Shown here: piece by piece, positions 8,285-16,153 of the stretch
Layout: each line of letters starts with the position of its first letter
How positions within the stretch are numbered: the first letter of the stretch is position 1
NCBI GenBank assembly: GCA_016926925.1
Contig: JAFGNQ010000152.1
Span: 1-17,732 of the forward strand
Source of the DNA: Candidatus Aminicenantota bacterium
Lineage (GTDB): Bacteria > Acidobacteriota > Aminicenantia > Aminicenantales > Aminicenantaceae
DNA length: 17,732 nt
Direction of reading: 5' to 3'
Notes under the pieces: generated by a model
Told to the model about the DNA's origin: nothing
Databases searched by the model: none
The model's input: the letters and a program-made list of their open reading frames with translations, nothing else
Translations under genes and position numbers: made by a program

Positions 8285-10258
8285 TCAAAAGGCGAAGTCA
8301 AACTTCGCTAGAATGGAATATGTAGAATTCGAGAATCCGGGCATGTCCGTTTTGTTGTAGAGTCCTCTTAGGGAAAGCACCATGTTCCCCAGGTGGAGCA
8401 CTTTGCTCAAGTAGAAATTGATGTCGCCCGAGACATTGTAACTGTCGGATCTGTTCGCTGCTCCGCCATCCATGCGGGAAAAAGACCCGGATAAGGTTGT
8501 AGACAACGTTTCCGGCCAAAAGAAGATTTCCGAGATCAAAAAAGTGTTGTAGTTGTGCGTGATCTCGTTGGTGAAAAGATTTTTCATCTGTGAGTATCCC
8601 AATGAGGGTGAAAGGGAAAATGTCTGTCCGGCTCTGAACGAGCCCCCCAGGTTCAGGGTCATGTTCGAGCTGTCTGCCGCGGGATTGTTTTGGCTGCTGA
8701 GTCTTGAATTGACGGCGGAAAAATTCAAAGATACGGACTGACTCAGGAAAACATTCAGATTTCCAGAAAACTCATTGGCCAGGCTGTCTTGGTTGAACGC
8801 TTCCCATTCGCTATTCCCTCCGGATGTATCCTGTTTGCTTCTCCTGTAGCCCACATTGAAGGAAAGTTTGCTGGAAATATTCCACTGGAACCCCAGATTT
8901 CCGTCTTGATTCTCCGTAGTATACTGGGACGCATCGTTATCGAGGTTGTCCCGGGAAAAGTTGTATCCTCCCATGATGGAAAAATTTCCGAAGCTGTACC
9001 CGATGTTTGTCTGGAGCCCTTTTCTGTCATTTGTGAAATACTGGTAGCCTATGGAGTTAAAATCTGCGCCGACATAGCTGTAGTTGGCTCCCAAGGTGAG
9101 GCGGCCGTAATTAAAGTTCCCGCCGATCTTCCAGGCATTGTCGGACTTCGTGCCGGCCTGGTCGTCGAGGTCCTCATCGTAGTTGCTGTGAGCGAATTCT
9201 GCTGTCAGGTTCACTCGATTTTGCCACAGGTTGGCTTCCTCGATTACGGAAACGACATTCCCTTCTCTTTTTTTAAAAAAATCTGCCGATCCGACATTCA
9301 CACCTCTTGAGGGGTCATCCTTTCCGGCAATATACACGGCTTTCATGGACAGCACATCGTTGAACAGTTTGTATCCCACGGCGCCGCCAAGGAGGTTTAT
9401 TCCCGATCGCGGAATTCCGAACCCATCGAAGCCTTTGGGCTGCTGGGAGTTGAGGTCAAAGATGTGGACATAGGCTTTCTGGTTATTATAGGCATAATCC
9501 ACGCCCCTTCGTCCCATGCCGTAGATCGTAAATTCGGATTCGTTGATGTCGATATCGCCCGCCCTGAGATTGTGGTTGTCGACCGAAACGGAGAGCATCA
9601 TATTTGACAGGTCAATATTGTTGTCCCCTTCAAGAGGCCTGTTGGAGTAGTTCATGTTCGAGTCGAAATCGACCCCCATTTTCCCCTTGGAATAGTTTGT
9701 AAAGACACGGACATTGCCTGCGTTGTTCATTCCTTGAGATCCCATATCCGATTTTTCCATCACGGTTGCCTGGAGAGAGCCGTTGATGCTCATGGGAAGT
9801 TTGAATTTCTCGGCCTCCTCCTCCGGAGAGGGGAATTCTTCCGGAATTTCGGGCATAGGCTCGGCACTTTGGCCGATCACGGTGAAGACCTCGGCGGGAG
9901 CACTTTGAGGCAGATATATTTCCTTTCCCTGAATTTGAGCTGTGATGTAATATTCAAATGCCAGGCCCGGGATTTGGGAAGTGTCGAACTCGAATGAGTA
10001 GGAACCGTCCTCCAACCTGGTCATGTCGCGGACTTGGAATTCCGTGACGCCCTCATACCGGAATGAAAACCGCACCCAGTCGGCATCGCCTTGAGACCAC
10101 GCTTGTATCGAAAGGATGTCGCCATGAAAAAATTCCCCGACAGGAGTGTGCTGAAGGAGTAACGGTGCCTGGGATTCTTTAGCATTGAGAGGTGGGATGC
10201 AGAGCAAAATGAGAAATAAGCTTAAAGTGTAAAATCCTTTTAAATTCAACAAGCTCAT
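8285..10258 (-). CDS. Predicted outer-membrane beta-barrel protein with N-terminal Ig-like domain
   Basis: 657 residues from the ATG at 10258. A signal peptide (MSLLNLKGFYTLSLFLILLC, cleavage likely after LNA) is followed by an Ig-like domain of about 95 residues ending in the FEYYITAQIQGKEIYLP pattern. A Pro/Glu-rich linker (PEIPEEFPSPEEEAEKF) comes next, then about 480 residues of alternating polar/hydrophobic strands with many Asn, Ser, Gly, Tyr and Phe, ending in AKFDFAF. A terminal Phe after an amphipathic strand is the usual BAM recognition signal. A recognisable block is LRAGDIDINESEFTIYGMGR. I recognise no named family; porin, exporter or surface anchor are all possible. Upstream TTG (10297) and ATG (10276) starts are in frame but lack spaced Shine-Dalgarno sequences and would spoil the signal peptide; the chosen ATG also lacks one. 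Confidence 0.78.
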   Translation of the reverse strand: MSLLNLKGFYTLSLFLILLCIPPLNAKESQAPLLLQHTPVGEFFHGDILSIQAWSQGDADWVRFSFRYEGVTEFQVRDMTRLEDGSYSFEFDTSQIPGLAFEYYITAQIQGKEIYLPQSAPAEVFTVIGQSAEPMPEIPEEFPSPEEEAEKFKLPMSINGSLQATVMEKSDMGSQGMNNAGNVRVFTNYSKGKMGVDFDSNMNYSNRPLEGDNNIDLSNMMLSVSVDNHNLRAGDIDINESEFTIYGMGRRGVDYAYNNQKAYVHIFDLNSQQPKGFDGFGIPRSGINLLGGAVGYKLFNDVLSMKAVYIAGKDDPSRGVNVGSADFFKKREGNVVSVIEEANLWQNRVNLTAEFAHSNYDEDLDDQAGTKSDNAWKIGGNFNYGRLTLGANYSYVGADFNSIGYQYFTNDRKGLQTNIGYSFGNFSIMGGYNFSRDNLDNDASQYTTENQDGNLGFQWNISSKLSFNVGYRRSKQDTSGGNSEWEAFNQDSLANEFSGNLNVFLSQSVSLNFSAVNSRLSSQNNPAADSSNMTLNLGGSFRAGQTFSLSPSLGYSQMKNLFTNEITHNYNTFLISEIFFWPETLSTTLSGSFSRMDGGAANRSDSYNVSGDINFYLSKVLHLGNMVLSLRGLYNKTDMPGFSNSTYSILAKFDFAF

Positions 10259-10266
10259 TCTAAACC

Positions 10267-10285
10267 GGGGACACATTCCTTTTCC
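10267..10285. repeat. GGGGACA-type REP-like half site in the barrel-gene leader
   Basis: GGGGACACATTCCTTTTCC resembles the half site at 1630-1649 (GGGGACA, then CTTTTTCC). It occupies the leader just upstream of the barrel-gene ATG at 10258, where a ribosome-binding site would be expected. No inverted partner is seen nearby. Confidence 0.35.
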
Positions 10286-10309
10286 GATTTTTCCCAATTT
10301 GTTTTGAAA

Positions 10310-10338
10310 GAAATACCATAGGAATCAACCGATGTCAA
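10310..10338 (-). promoter_or_regulatory. Candidate sigma70 promoter of the barrel-PKD-methyltransferase operon
   Basis: On the minus strand a perfect -35 TTGACA (10333-10338) is followed at 17 bases by TATTTC (10310-10315), a poor -10. Transcription would begin about 45 bases before the barrel ATG. The weak -10 keeps the call tentative. Confidence 0.3.
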
Positions 10339-10518
10339 GAAAACTGCGATCTGGGCTCTTTTTCTTTGCTGTTTTATTAATATCATAGGCGGTCACTTCC
10401 AGTATTAAATCCGGATTTTAAGTGCCGAGATTTTCGTCTCTGCACAGTATAAGAAGGGAAATGCGGGCTGAATTTGTGTCGGATTTTTCAATCGGATTAA
10501 AATCTGAGAGCCTGCACT

Positions 10519-10546
10519 TTGCATTTTGAGACGTTTCAGATATGAT
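10519..10546 (+). promoter_or_regulatory. Candidate sigma70 promoter of the amino-acid transporter
   Basis: TTGCAT (10519-10524) and TATGAT (10541-10546) are separated by 16 bases and match the consensus boxes at 4/6 and 5/6. The leader to the ATG would be about 105 bases, long enough to contain the dyad at 10619. Confidence 0.4.
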
Positions 10547-10618
10547 GCTCTAAATACTGGATAAAAGCGAAACTTATCGGAAAAGTCATTGTATATTTTA
10601 ATAAAAACCTTTTTCAGG

Positions 10619-10631
10619 CTGAATCATTCAG
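10619..10631. promoter_or_regulatory. Inverted repeat, possible operator or leader hairpin
   Basis: CTGAAT-C-ATTCAG is a perfect 6-base dyad about 30 bases before the transporter start. Its place in the leader would suit a regulator site, but short dyads of this size are common by chance. Confidence 0.25.
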
Positions 10632-10659
10632 ATGTGAAGTATGGGATGGAATAATCTTC

Positions 10660-12048
10660 ATGGCAAATAATGAAGGAAACGGATTGCAGCGGAAACTGGG
10701 CCTCTTCCCCGTGACGAACATCGTTATTGCCAACATGATAGGCGCGGGGATATTCACTACTTCCGGCCTGCTGATGGGGGATCTCAAGAATCCCCTCATC
10801 ATGATCGCTCTCTGGATCGTGGGGGGGATGATCGCCCTGGCGGGTGCGCTGAGCTACGGAGAGGTCGGTGCCACAATCCCCCGTGCTGGCGGCGAATACG
10901 TCTTTTTATCGCGGCTTTACCGTCCTGTCCTGGGTTTTTTGAGCGGCTGGGTCTCCTTTTTTGGCGGTTTCTCCGCACCCATCGCCGCATCCGCCATCGG
11001 CTTTTCCGAATATATGACGAGAGCCTTCCCTTGGCTCTTGAATCCTGGAATTTTTCCCGCATCCTATGAGGCCGTATTCATCAAGAAATTTTTTGCAGTT
11101 CTTGTCATTTTCGCATTCACGATTATTCATGCGCGGGGCATTGAGGCTGGCGCCCGAGTCCAAAATGCTTTGACCGTGCTGAAAGTCGTCCTGATCGTCG
11201 GGCTGATCGTCCTCGGATTCGCATTCGGTAAAGGCAGCATCAGTCATCTCGGCCAGGGGGGAGGATTCAGGTTTGATTTCGGCGGATGGAAGACAATCGG
11301 TCTTTCTCTGATGTGGATCATGTTCGCTTACAGCGGCTGGAATGCGGCCGCCTATATCGGTTCCGAGATCAAAAATCCGACCAAAAACCTGCCTCGTTCC
11401 CTCATTCTTGGAACAGGGGTCGTCATCCTGATCTATTTATCCATGAACCTCTTATACATTTATGCACTGCCTCCGGCTGAAATGAATGGTGTCATTTCCA
11501 TCGGTGGATTGGCTGTCGCCAACCTTTTCGGATCTTCCTTTGAAAGTGTCCTGTCGGTCTTGATCTCCTTCGCCCTCTTTTCATCGCTGAGCGCTTTCAT
11601 CATCCTGGGACCGCGGGTCTATTATGCCATGGCCAAGGATCGGCATTTTTTCCGCTTTGCAGGGGAAGTCCATCCTCGTTACGGTGTTCCCTCCAAATCT
11701 ATCCTCCTGCAGGGAGGGATTGCCGGGATCATGGTCCTCCTGGGGACATTCGATCAGATCTTGACGTATATGGGTTTTTCCCTGGCAATATTTCCTCTCC
11801 TCGTCGTTTTCGGTGTATTCAAGCTCAGGCGGGAAAAGAAAAGCGTCTTCAAACTTCCGGGTTTTCCCTATGTGCCGCTCTTCTATCTTGTGACCGGCTT
11901 GATGATTCTGTCCCTGGGATTCTTCGAGCGGCCCGTCGAATCGTCTATCGCTGTATTGACTGTGCTGGCCGGGATTCCTGTTTTCCTGGCTTTCAAGAAG
12001 AGATCTGCAAGACAAGCTGAGTTGGAACCGAACCCAAGCCAAGATTAA
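10660..12048 (+). CDS. APC-superfamily amino-acid permease
   Basis: A 462-residue integral membrane protein with about 12 hydrophobic segments. The N-terminal IGAGIF (27-32) in the broken first helix is the substrate-backbone-binding motif of APC transporters; the second helix and the PRAGGEYVFLSR segment are also characteristic of the LAT/SteT-like branch. It should carry amino acids across the inner membrane as a symporter or exchanger; the specificity is not readable. The soluble C-terminal tail is short (KKRSARQAELEPNPSQD). The Shine-Dalgarno is weak (GGATGGA, 10644-10650). It is a single-gene unit, convergent with the sirtuin, with only 20 bases between stops. A weak GAGCG/CGCTC stem spans that gap without a T-run. 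Confidence 0.92.
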   Translation: MANNEGNGLQRKLGLFPVTNIVIANMIGAGIFTTSGLLMGDLKNPLIMIALWIVGGMIALAGALSYGEVGATIPRAGGEYVFLSRLYRPVLGFLSGWVSFFGGFSAPIAASAIGFSEYMTRAFPWLLNPGIFPASYEAVFIKKFFAVLVIFAFTIIHARGIEAGARVQNALTVLKVVLIVGLIVLGFAFGKGSISHLGQGGGFRFDFGGWKTIGLSLMWIMFAYSGWNAAAYIGSEIKNPTKNLPRSLILGTGVVILIYLSMNLLYIYALPPAEMNGVISIGGLAVANLFGSSFESVLSVLISFALFSSLSAFIILGPRVYYAMAKDRHFFRFAGEVHPRYGVPSKSILLQGGIAGIMVLLGTFDQILTYMGFSLAIFPLLVVFGVFKLRREKKSVFKLPGFPYVPLFYLVTGLMILSLGFFERPVESSIAVLTVLAGIPVFLAFKKRSARQAELEPNPSQD

Positions 12049-12068
12049 GGAGCGAAAACAGTTCCCGC

Positions 12069-12824
12069 TCAGTCACCGGAGTTTTTCAAGTTCCGGACGA
12101 TTTGCGGGAGCACGTCTCCGGCACGTTCGTTGATGACATGGTCTGCCAGGTCGTCCATCGGTGTGGAGTCCTTATTGATGATCACTAAAACAGCGTCCTT
12201 CCGTTTTGCCCGGACTGGGATGTCTGCGGCCGGGTAGACGACGAGAGAGCTTCCGACAACGATGAGCATATCACATTTTCCGACTTCCCTATAGGCAAGG
12301 TCGAGAGTCTCGGAATCCAGCGATTCCCCGAAAAAAACCACGTCCGGCCTCAGCAGTCCGCCGCATTTTGGGCACTGAGGCGGAACCTGCACTTTAAGCC
12401 GGGGGAAGATGTCCTCCATTGTGTATCTGGAACTGCATTCCAGGCAATATATAGTGCGCGTGGTTCCGTGCAGCTCGATTACGGTCGAGGATCCTGCCTC
12501 CTGGTGCAGCCCGTCGATGTTCTGTGTGATTACGGATTGCAGTTTGCCCGCGGTCTCGATCTCAGCCAGGGCAAGATGGGCCCTGTTCGGAGTCACTTCT
12601 TTCAGCATGGGATAACGCACATCCCGGAAGAAACTCCAGTAGTAAGACGGATCTTCCAGAAAATAGTGGATGTTGGCATAGCGGTTCGGGTCGTATTTGG
12701 TCCAGAGCCCGCCTTCTCCCCGGTAGGTGGGAATGCCGCTCTCGGATGAAATGCCGGCACCGGTGAAAGCCACGATATAGCGTGCTTTGCCGATTTCATC
12801 AGCCACGGCTTTAATGACATCCAT
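12069..12824 (-). CDS. cobB: Sir2-family NAD-dependent protein deacetylase
   Basis: 251 residues, a typical bacterial sirtuin that removes acyl groups from lysines using NAD. Visible are the NAD loop TGAGISSESGIPTYRGEGGLW (from residue 21), TQNIDGLHQ (100-108), the catalytic His119 in ELHGT, zinc cysteines 127, 130, 151 and 154, and VVGSSLVVYPA near the C-terminus. The Tyr-x-x-Arg pair that gives SIRT5/CobB-type enzymes preference for succinyl-lysine appears to be Phe and Val here (WSFFRDVR), so a plain deacetylase is more likely. ATG 12824 is chosen over ATG 12845 because GAGGT precedes it, and because the upstream codons overlap the acyl-CoA synthetase remnant. The symbol reflects the family; orthology to Escherichia coli CobB is not shown. 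Confidence 0.92.
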   Translation of the reverse strand: MDVIKAVADEIGKARYIVAFTGAGISSESGIPTYRGEGGLWTKYDPNRYANIHYFLEDPSYYWSFFRDVRYPMLKEVTPNRAHLALAEIETAGKLQSVITQNIDGLHQEAGSSTVIELHGTTRTIYCLECSSRYTMEDIFPRLKVQVPPQCPKCGGLLRPDVVFFGESLDSETLDLAYREVGKCDMLIVVGSSLVVYPAADIPVRAKRKDAVLVIINKDSTPMDDLADHVINERAGDVLPQIVRNLKNSGD

Positions 12825-12831
12825 ATTGACC

Positions 12832-12930
12832 TCATTTTGGTACATACTTCTCACGAAGTTTGTATTTATAGATCTTGGCCGATCCCGTCTTGGTGATTAG
12901 ACCGTAAAGCTTTGCACTAGTCCGTGGTTT
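12832..12930 (-). pseudogene. 3' remnant of an AMP-forming acyl-CoA synthetase gene
   Basis: The frame ending in TGA at 12832-12834 encodes KTGSAKIYKYKLREKY just before the stop. This is the A10 motif and C-terminal tail of AMP-binding acyl-CoA synthetases (family pattern PKTxxGKIxKxxLR), including the catalytic lysine. Only about 27-33 codons remain; upstream the frame runs into the gamma-carbonic-anhydrase gene, so the rest is deleted. The exact left limit is uncertain because the fragment may run into the last codons of that gene. The TGA overlaps the GAGGT ribosome-binding site of the sirtuin, which shows former translational coupling. The fragment has no start of its own and is presumably not translated. 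Confidence 0.7.
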
Positions 12931-13465
12931 TTTCTTCATCGATTTTTTTGAAGATGCCCGGAGTGTTGTATTTTCCGGCCATGGCCACATAGAGGCGCTT
13001 TCCATAACTCCAGAAATCTTTCTGTTCTTGCGAGACATCGCCGATCACTCGGACAGGCACTCCGACAGCGACGACGCCGTCCGGAATGACCTGCTTGCTC
13101 TTGACAAGGCCCATCTCGCCGATGATGGCCCATTCGCCCACGACACTGTAATCACTGATGGTTGCTCTCATACCGATCACGGCATAGTCTTTGATGCATG
13201 CATTGTGGATCATGGCCCCATGTCCGACCGTTACATGATTGCCGATTACGGTCCTGTCATCCGGTCGTGCGTGTACGACCGTTCCTTCTTCGACTGCCGT
13301 ACCTTTGCCGACGATGATCGTTCCGTAGTCACCGCGAAGAATGACTCCATGGCCGATATAGGCATCTTCATCTATGCGCACGTCTCCTATGACGAGGGCC
13401 GATTCCGCGATAAAGGCTCCGTTTCTGATTTTCGGCTTGCGCTCTTCAAATGCATACAGCGTCAT
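12917..13465 (-). CDS. Gamma-class carbonic anhydrase-like hexapeptide-repeat protein
   Basis: 182 residues forming a left-handed beta-helix of imperfect hexapeptides, then an alpha-helical tail, as in gamma-carbonic anhydrases and the PaaY/CaiE branch. All three zinc histidines are present: His65 (VVHA), His82 (VGHG) and His87 (MIHN); the conserved Arg44 and Asp46 (LRGD) are also kept. The position usually holding Gln in NxQD is Glu59 (AVEEG), so true CO2 hydration is uncertain; a PaaY-like CoA-thioester hydrolase role is an alternative. A textbook AGGAGG site precedes ATG 13465. It starts 14 bases after the amidohydrolase stop, so they share a transcript. Its last codons meet the synthetase remnant, so the extreme C-terminus may be non-native. 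Confidence 0.88.
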   Translation of the reverse strand: MTLYAFEERKPKIRNGAFIAESALVIGDVRIDEDAYIGHGVILRGDYGTIIVGKGTAVEEGTVVHARPDDRTVIGNHVTVGHGAMIHNACIKDYAVIGMRATISDYSVVGEWAIIGEMGLVKSKQVIPDGVVAVGVPVRVIGDVSQEQKDFWSYGKRLYVAMAGKYNTPGIFKKIDEEKTTD

Positions 13466-13479
13466 TGCTTCCTCCTGCT

Positions 13480-14325
13480 TTAAGTCTCTGATAGCCGCAG
13501 TATCCGGGCTGCATTGTCATGAAAGATTTTTTTTATCGACTCAGAGGAAAGGGGTAGCTTTTTAATAGATTCGATGTTGTCAGATAAGGACTTGATGCCC
13601 GGCCAATCGGAACCGTAGACGATTTTATCGATGTTTCTCTCGAAATCCGGAAAATACTTGAACAGGTTTTTTGGGGGGAGGCCCGAAATCTCCATGAAGA
13701 GATTGGGGTGCATTCGGGAAAGGAAGAAAGCTTTGTCGTACCAGATGCCTCTGCCGCTGTGGGCCATAACGATGCTCAGATTGGGAAAATCGGCGGCCAC
13801 GTCATCGAGATGAATGGGATCGGAATACTTGATTTTGGCTCCTTTGAACACAGAAGAACCTGTGTGGACGAGAACCGGAATCTTCCTCTCCTGGGCGATC
13901 TCATAGATGGGATGAAAGTAGTTTTCGTTGGGGTAAAAATGACTGTAGGAAGGGTAGAGCTTGATCCCTTTGGCACCCATACGGAGAAGTTTTTTGATCT
14001 CCTCTTTCGGACGGCTGATCAAAGCCGGATTGATCGTGCAGAAGGGGATGAAGATGTCCCGGCCCGAGCAAAACTCCAGGACATACTCGTTGGGGACCAT
14101 GCCCGTCACATCCGGATTCATCTCGGGCAGGATGACGGCTCTTTCGATGCCGCGGCTTTGGAGGTAGTCGGCGAAATTTGCGGGCACGATCAGTTCATCA
14201 TAGAATTTATAGAAATCCGATTGGGTGAACTCCTGGTATTCGTTGACCCAGTCGTGCCAGTGTTCCTTGAGTCCGATGTGGATGTGGAAATCGATGACTT
14301 TGAATTGCTTGCTACGGCCTGCCAT
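13480..14325 (-). CDS. Amidohydrolase-family (Amidohydro_2) TIM-barrel metal hydrolase
   Basis: 281 residues of a single TIM-barrel domain. The metal site can be traced: HxH at 14-16 (DFHIHIG), His154 (LVHTG), His189 (MAHSG) and Asp240 (YGSDWPG). This matches the PF04909 group of hydrolases and non-oxidative decarboxylases such as the ACMSD and gamma-resorcylate types. No signal peptide is present, so it is cytoplasmic. Start ATG 14325 follows GAGGA. Pairing with the carbonic-anhydrase-like gene 14 bases downstream is suggestive: a decarboxylase releasing CO2 beside a CO2-hydrating enzyme, or simply two zinc hydrolases. The substrate is unknown. Confidence 0.88.
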   Translation of the reverse strand: MAGRSKQFKVIDFHIHIGLKEHWHDWVNEYQEFTQSDFYKFYDELIVPANFADYLQSRGIERAVILPEMNPDVTGMVPNEYVLEFCSGRDIFIPFCTINPALISRPKEEIKKLLRMGAKGIKLYPSYSHFYPNENYFHPIYEIAQERKIPVLVHTGSSVFKGAKIKYSDPIHLDDVAADFPNLSIVMAHSGRGIWYDKAFFLSRMHPNLFMEISGLPPKNLFKYFPDFERNIDKIVYGSDWPGIKSLSDNIESIKKLPLSSESIKKIFHDNAARILRLSET

Positions 14326-14385
14326 TGTTCCTCATATTTTTAAGGATAAAAAAAGGGGTTGCTTCCTTGATATGTATTTCCCCTG

Positions 14386-16104
14386 CTATTTCGCAATCCG
14401 GCGCTTGAAAAGCACGCTGGCCGCCTCGACTTCCGCTGCCTTGCCTTCGGCATCCCGTCGGAAGATCAGTTTCTCGCCGTGGTAGAGCCCGTAGTTGGGG
14501 AAGGCATAGACATCTGCTGAAATTTCCTCGAGAGGATACGAAAAAAACCATTCGATAAGCGCCTGGAGTTTTCCGTCTTTTACCGTGATGAAGAGAATGT
14601 TGTGATCCCAACCGTACTCGCCGATCAATCCTTGCCATTTTTCCGGAACGGGTTCCGGTTCAGGGGGTGCAGTTTTCGCGTAGGTGTTTCCGTTCATGAT
14701 CAGATGATCGTCCCTGACCTCTATCTGAGTTCCGTAAGTGAGCCGCCCGTCGACGATTAGGGTGTCGCCGAGCGATCTGACTTCTGCAAATCCCGGACCA
14801 CTGATATAGAGCCTGCTGCCGCGAACGATCAGGTCGAATTCACGCTCTCCGCTGACCCATCGGCTCTGGAGCTTATCGGCCGTTTCGGGTTCGACCGGGT
14901 TGCTGAGCATCAAGTCGGGAAGGGATGCATTGTTTTTGACGGCAAGCATGAGTTTGAGTGCATGGTCGGCGATCCTGGTGACGACAGAGTTGGTAGCGTC
15001 CAGAGTCGATACGGCCGCCACACCCAAGTTGATGTCCGTCAGTCCGAAAAGCTGGGTGGCGAAGCCGTAGATGGCCCCGCCATGGCCTATTTTTCTGTGA
15101 CCGTCGAGTTCGGATATGCCGAATCCTATACCGTAGCCTTCTTTAGCATCGGGCTTGGCGTATTGGGGCGTCCACATCTGTTCGAGAGTTTCCGGAAGGA
15201 GCATTCTGCCATTGGTTCCTTGACCGCCGTTGAAGAGCGTGCTCAGGAACAGGCTGAGATCGAGCACCGTCGAATACATACACCCGCACGGTGCCATGCC
15301 CAACTCGAAAGTCGGCGCTCGGAATACTCTGCCGTCGAGTGTCCACATGTAAGCTTTGGCCAGTTTGTCCATGATGGGTTCTTCCGGTTCGAAGGAGCTG
15401 TGCTCCATCCCGGTCGGCAGGAGCACTGCCTGTTTCAAATACTTGGCAAAGGGCTCCCCCTGTGTTTTCTCGAGCACATACCCGACCACGGCGATCCCTG
15501 CGTTGGAATATTTGGTATGTGTTTCCGGTTCGTAGACGAGCTTGGTCGTGTTCAGACTGGCGATGGTGTCGGAAAGCGAAGGGCCTGTATCATCGAAGTA
15601 GTTCCCAACAGGCGGTTCACGTACGAGACCCGACCGGTGGGATGTGAGCTGCCTTAGCGTGATAGGTTTGTCAAAGGGATTTTCGGGCTGGAATTCCGGG
15701 AGATAATCGGTAACAGGAGCGTCCAGGTCCAGTTCCCCTTTTTCTACGAGCTGCATGATTCCGATATCCGTGAAGAGCTTGGACACCGACCCGATGCGAT
15801 AAACGGTCTCTGCGGAGGCAGGTGATTGTACGTCCGGATCAGCCATGCCGAAACCCCTCGCCCAGACGATTTCCTGATCGTCGACAAGTGCAATCGAAAA
15901 AGCGGGGAGTTCCTTAACCTCCATTTCGTGCCGGATGATTTTCTCCAGTCTTTCCGCAACTTCCCCGTACTTACTTTGAGGCTCTATGACGTCTTGAGAA
16001 CCGATGACGTCCCGGGACTGCTTGCATCCGGCAGCGGTCAGGCTGAATGCGATAAATAAAATTACGAGGATTTTCCGGAACAGACTCAAATCCTTTTTGA
16101 CCAT
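14386..16104 (-). CDS. Secreted beta-lactamase-fold serine hydrolase, probable lipoprotein
   Basis: 572 residues. The N-terminus is KK, then RKILVILFIAFSLTAAGC; Cys27 in TAAGC fits a loose lipobox, so a lipid-anchored periplasmic protein is likely. The class C beta-lactamase/esterase domain (PF00144) shows SVSK (106-109) with nucleophile Ser106, YSN (199-201) and HGG (341-343). About 150 residues after it form a beta-rich C-terminal domain, common in this family. Such proteins are usually esterases, D-amino-peptidases or penicillin-binding-like hydrolases, not resistance enzymes. GGAGGG precedes ATG 16104. The gene has its own candidate promoter and is followed 60 bases later by the amidohydrolase gene. 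Confidence 0.9.
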   Translation of the reverse strand: MVKKDLSLFRKILVILFIAFSLTAAGCKQSRDVIGSQDVIEPQSKYGEVAERLEKIIRHEMEVKELPAFSIALVDDQEIVWARGFGMADPDVQSPASAETVYRIGSVSKLFTDIGIMQLVEKGELDLDAPVTDYLPEFQPENPFDKPITLRQLTSHRSGLVREPPVGNYFDDTGPSLSDTIASLNTTKLVYEPETHTKYSNAGIAVVGYVLEKTQGEPFAKYLKQAVLLPTGMEHSSFEPEEPIMDKLAKAYMWTLDGRVFRAPTFELGMAPCGCMYSTVLDLSLFLSTLFNGGQGTNGRMLLPETLEQMWTPQYAKPDAKEGYGIGFGISELDGHRKIGHGGAIYGFATQLFGLTDINLGVAAVSTLDATNSVVTRIADHALKLMLAVKNNASLPDLMLSNPVEPETADKLQSRWVSGEREFDLIVRGSRLYISGPGFAEVRSLGDTLIVDGRLTYGTQIEVRDDHLIMNGNTYAKTAPPEPEPVPEKWQGLIGEYGWDHNILFITVKDGKLQALIEWFFSYPLEEISADVYAFPNYGLYHGEKLIFRRDAEGKAAEVEAASVLFKRRIAK

Positions 16105-16130
16105 TTTTCCCTCCGCTTTTTCAGGTGTTG

Positions 16131-16149
16131 ATCAATGTCATGTATTGAC
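16131..16149. promoter_or_regulatory. Near-palindrome at the serine-hydrolase transcription start
   Basis: ATCAATGTCATGTATTGAC has arms ATCAAT and ATTGAC (5 of 6 pairs) around a 7-base core. It sits about where transcription from the adjacent promoter should begin, so it could be an operator. The evidence is positional only. Confidence 0.25.
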
Positions 16150-16153
16150 CCAT

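Larger units (their letters stand above)
10298..10659. other. Divergent intergenic region between barrel operon and transporter
   Basis: This AT-rich spacer separates the leftward barrel operon from the rightward transporter. I see no ORF, RNA gene or clear terminator. It holds candidate promoters in both directions and a 13-base dyad close to the transporter start, listed separately. Confidence 0.6.

Noticed and set aside
12050..12070. Terminator between transporter and sirtuin
   Set aside because: The GAGCG/CGCTC stem is only five pairs with an 11-base loop and no T-run on either strand.
13708..14343. 211-codon plus-strand frame opposite the amidohydrolase
   Set aside because: It mirrors a gene with a complete metal site and good start; no independent coding evidence.
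14386..16104. Antibiotic-resistance beta-lactamase
   Set aside because: SxxK and YxN are shared with many esterases and peptidases; the extra C-terminal domain and probable lipoprotein form do not fit a class C resistance enzyme.
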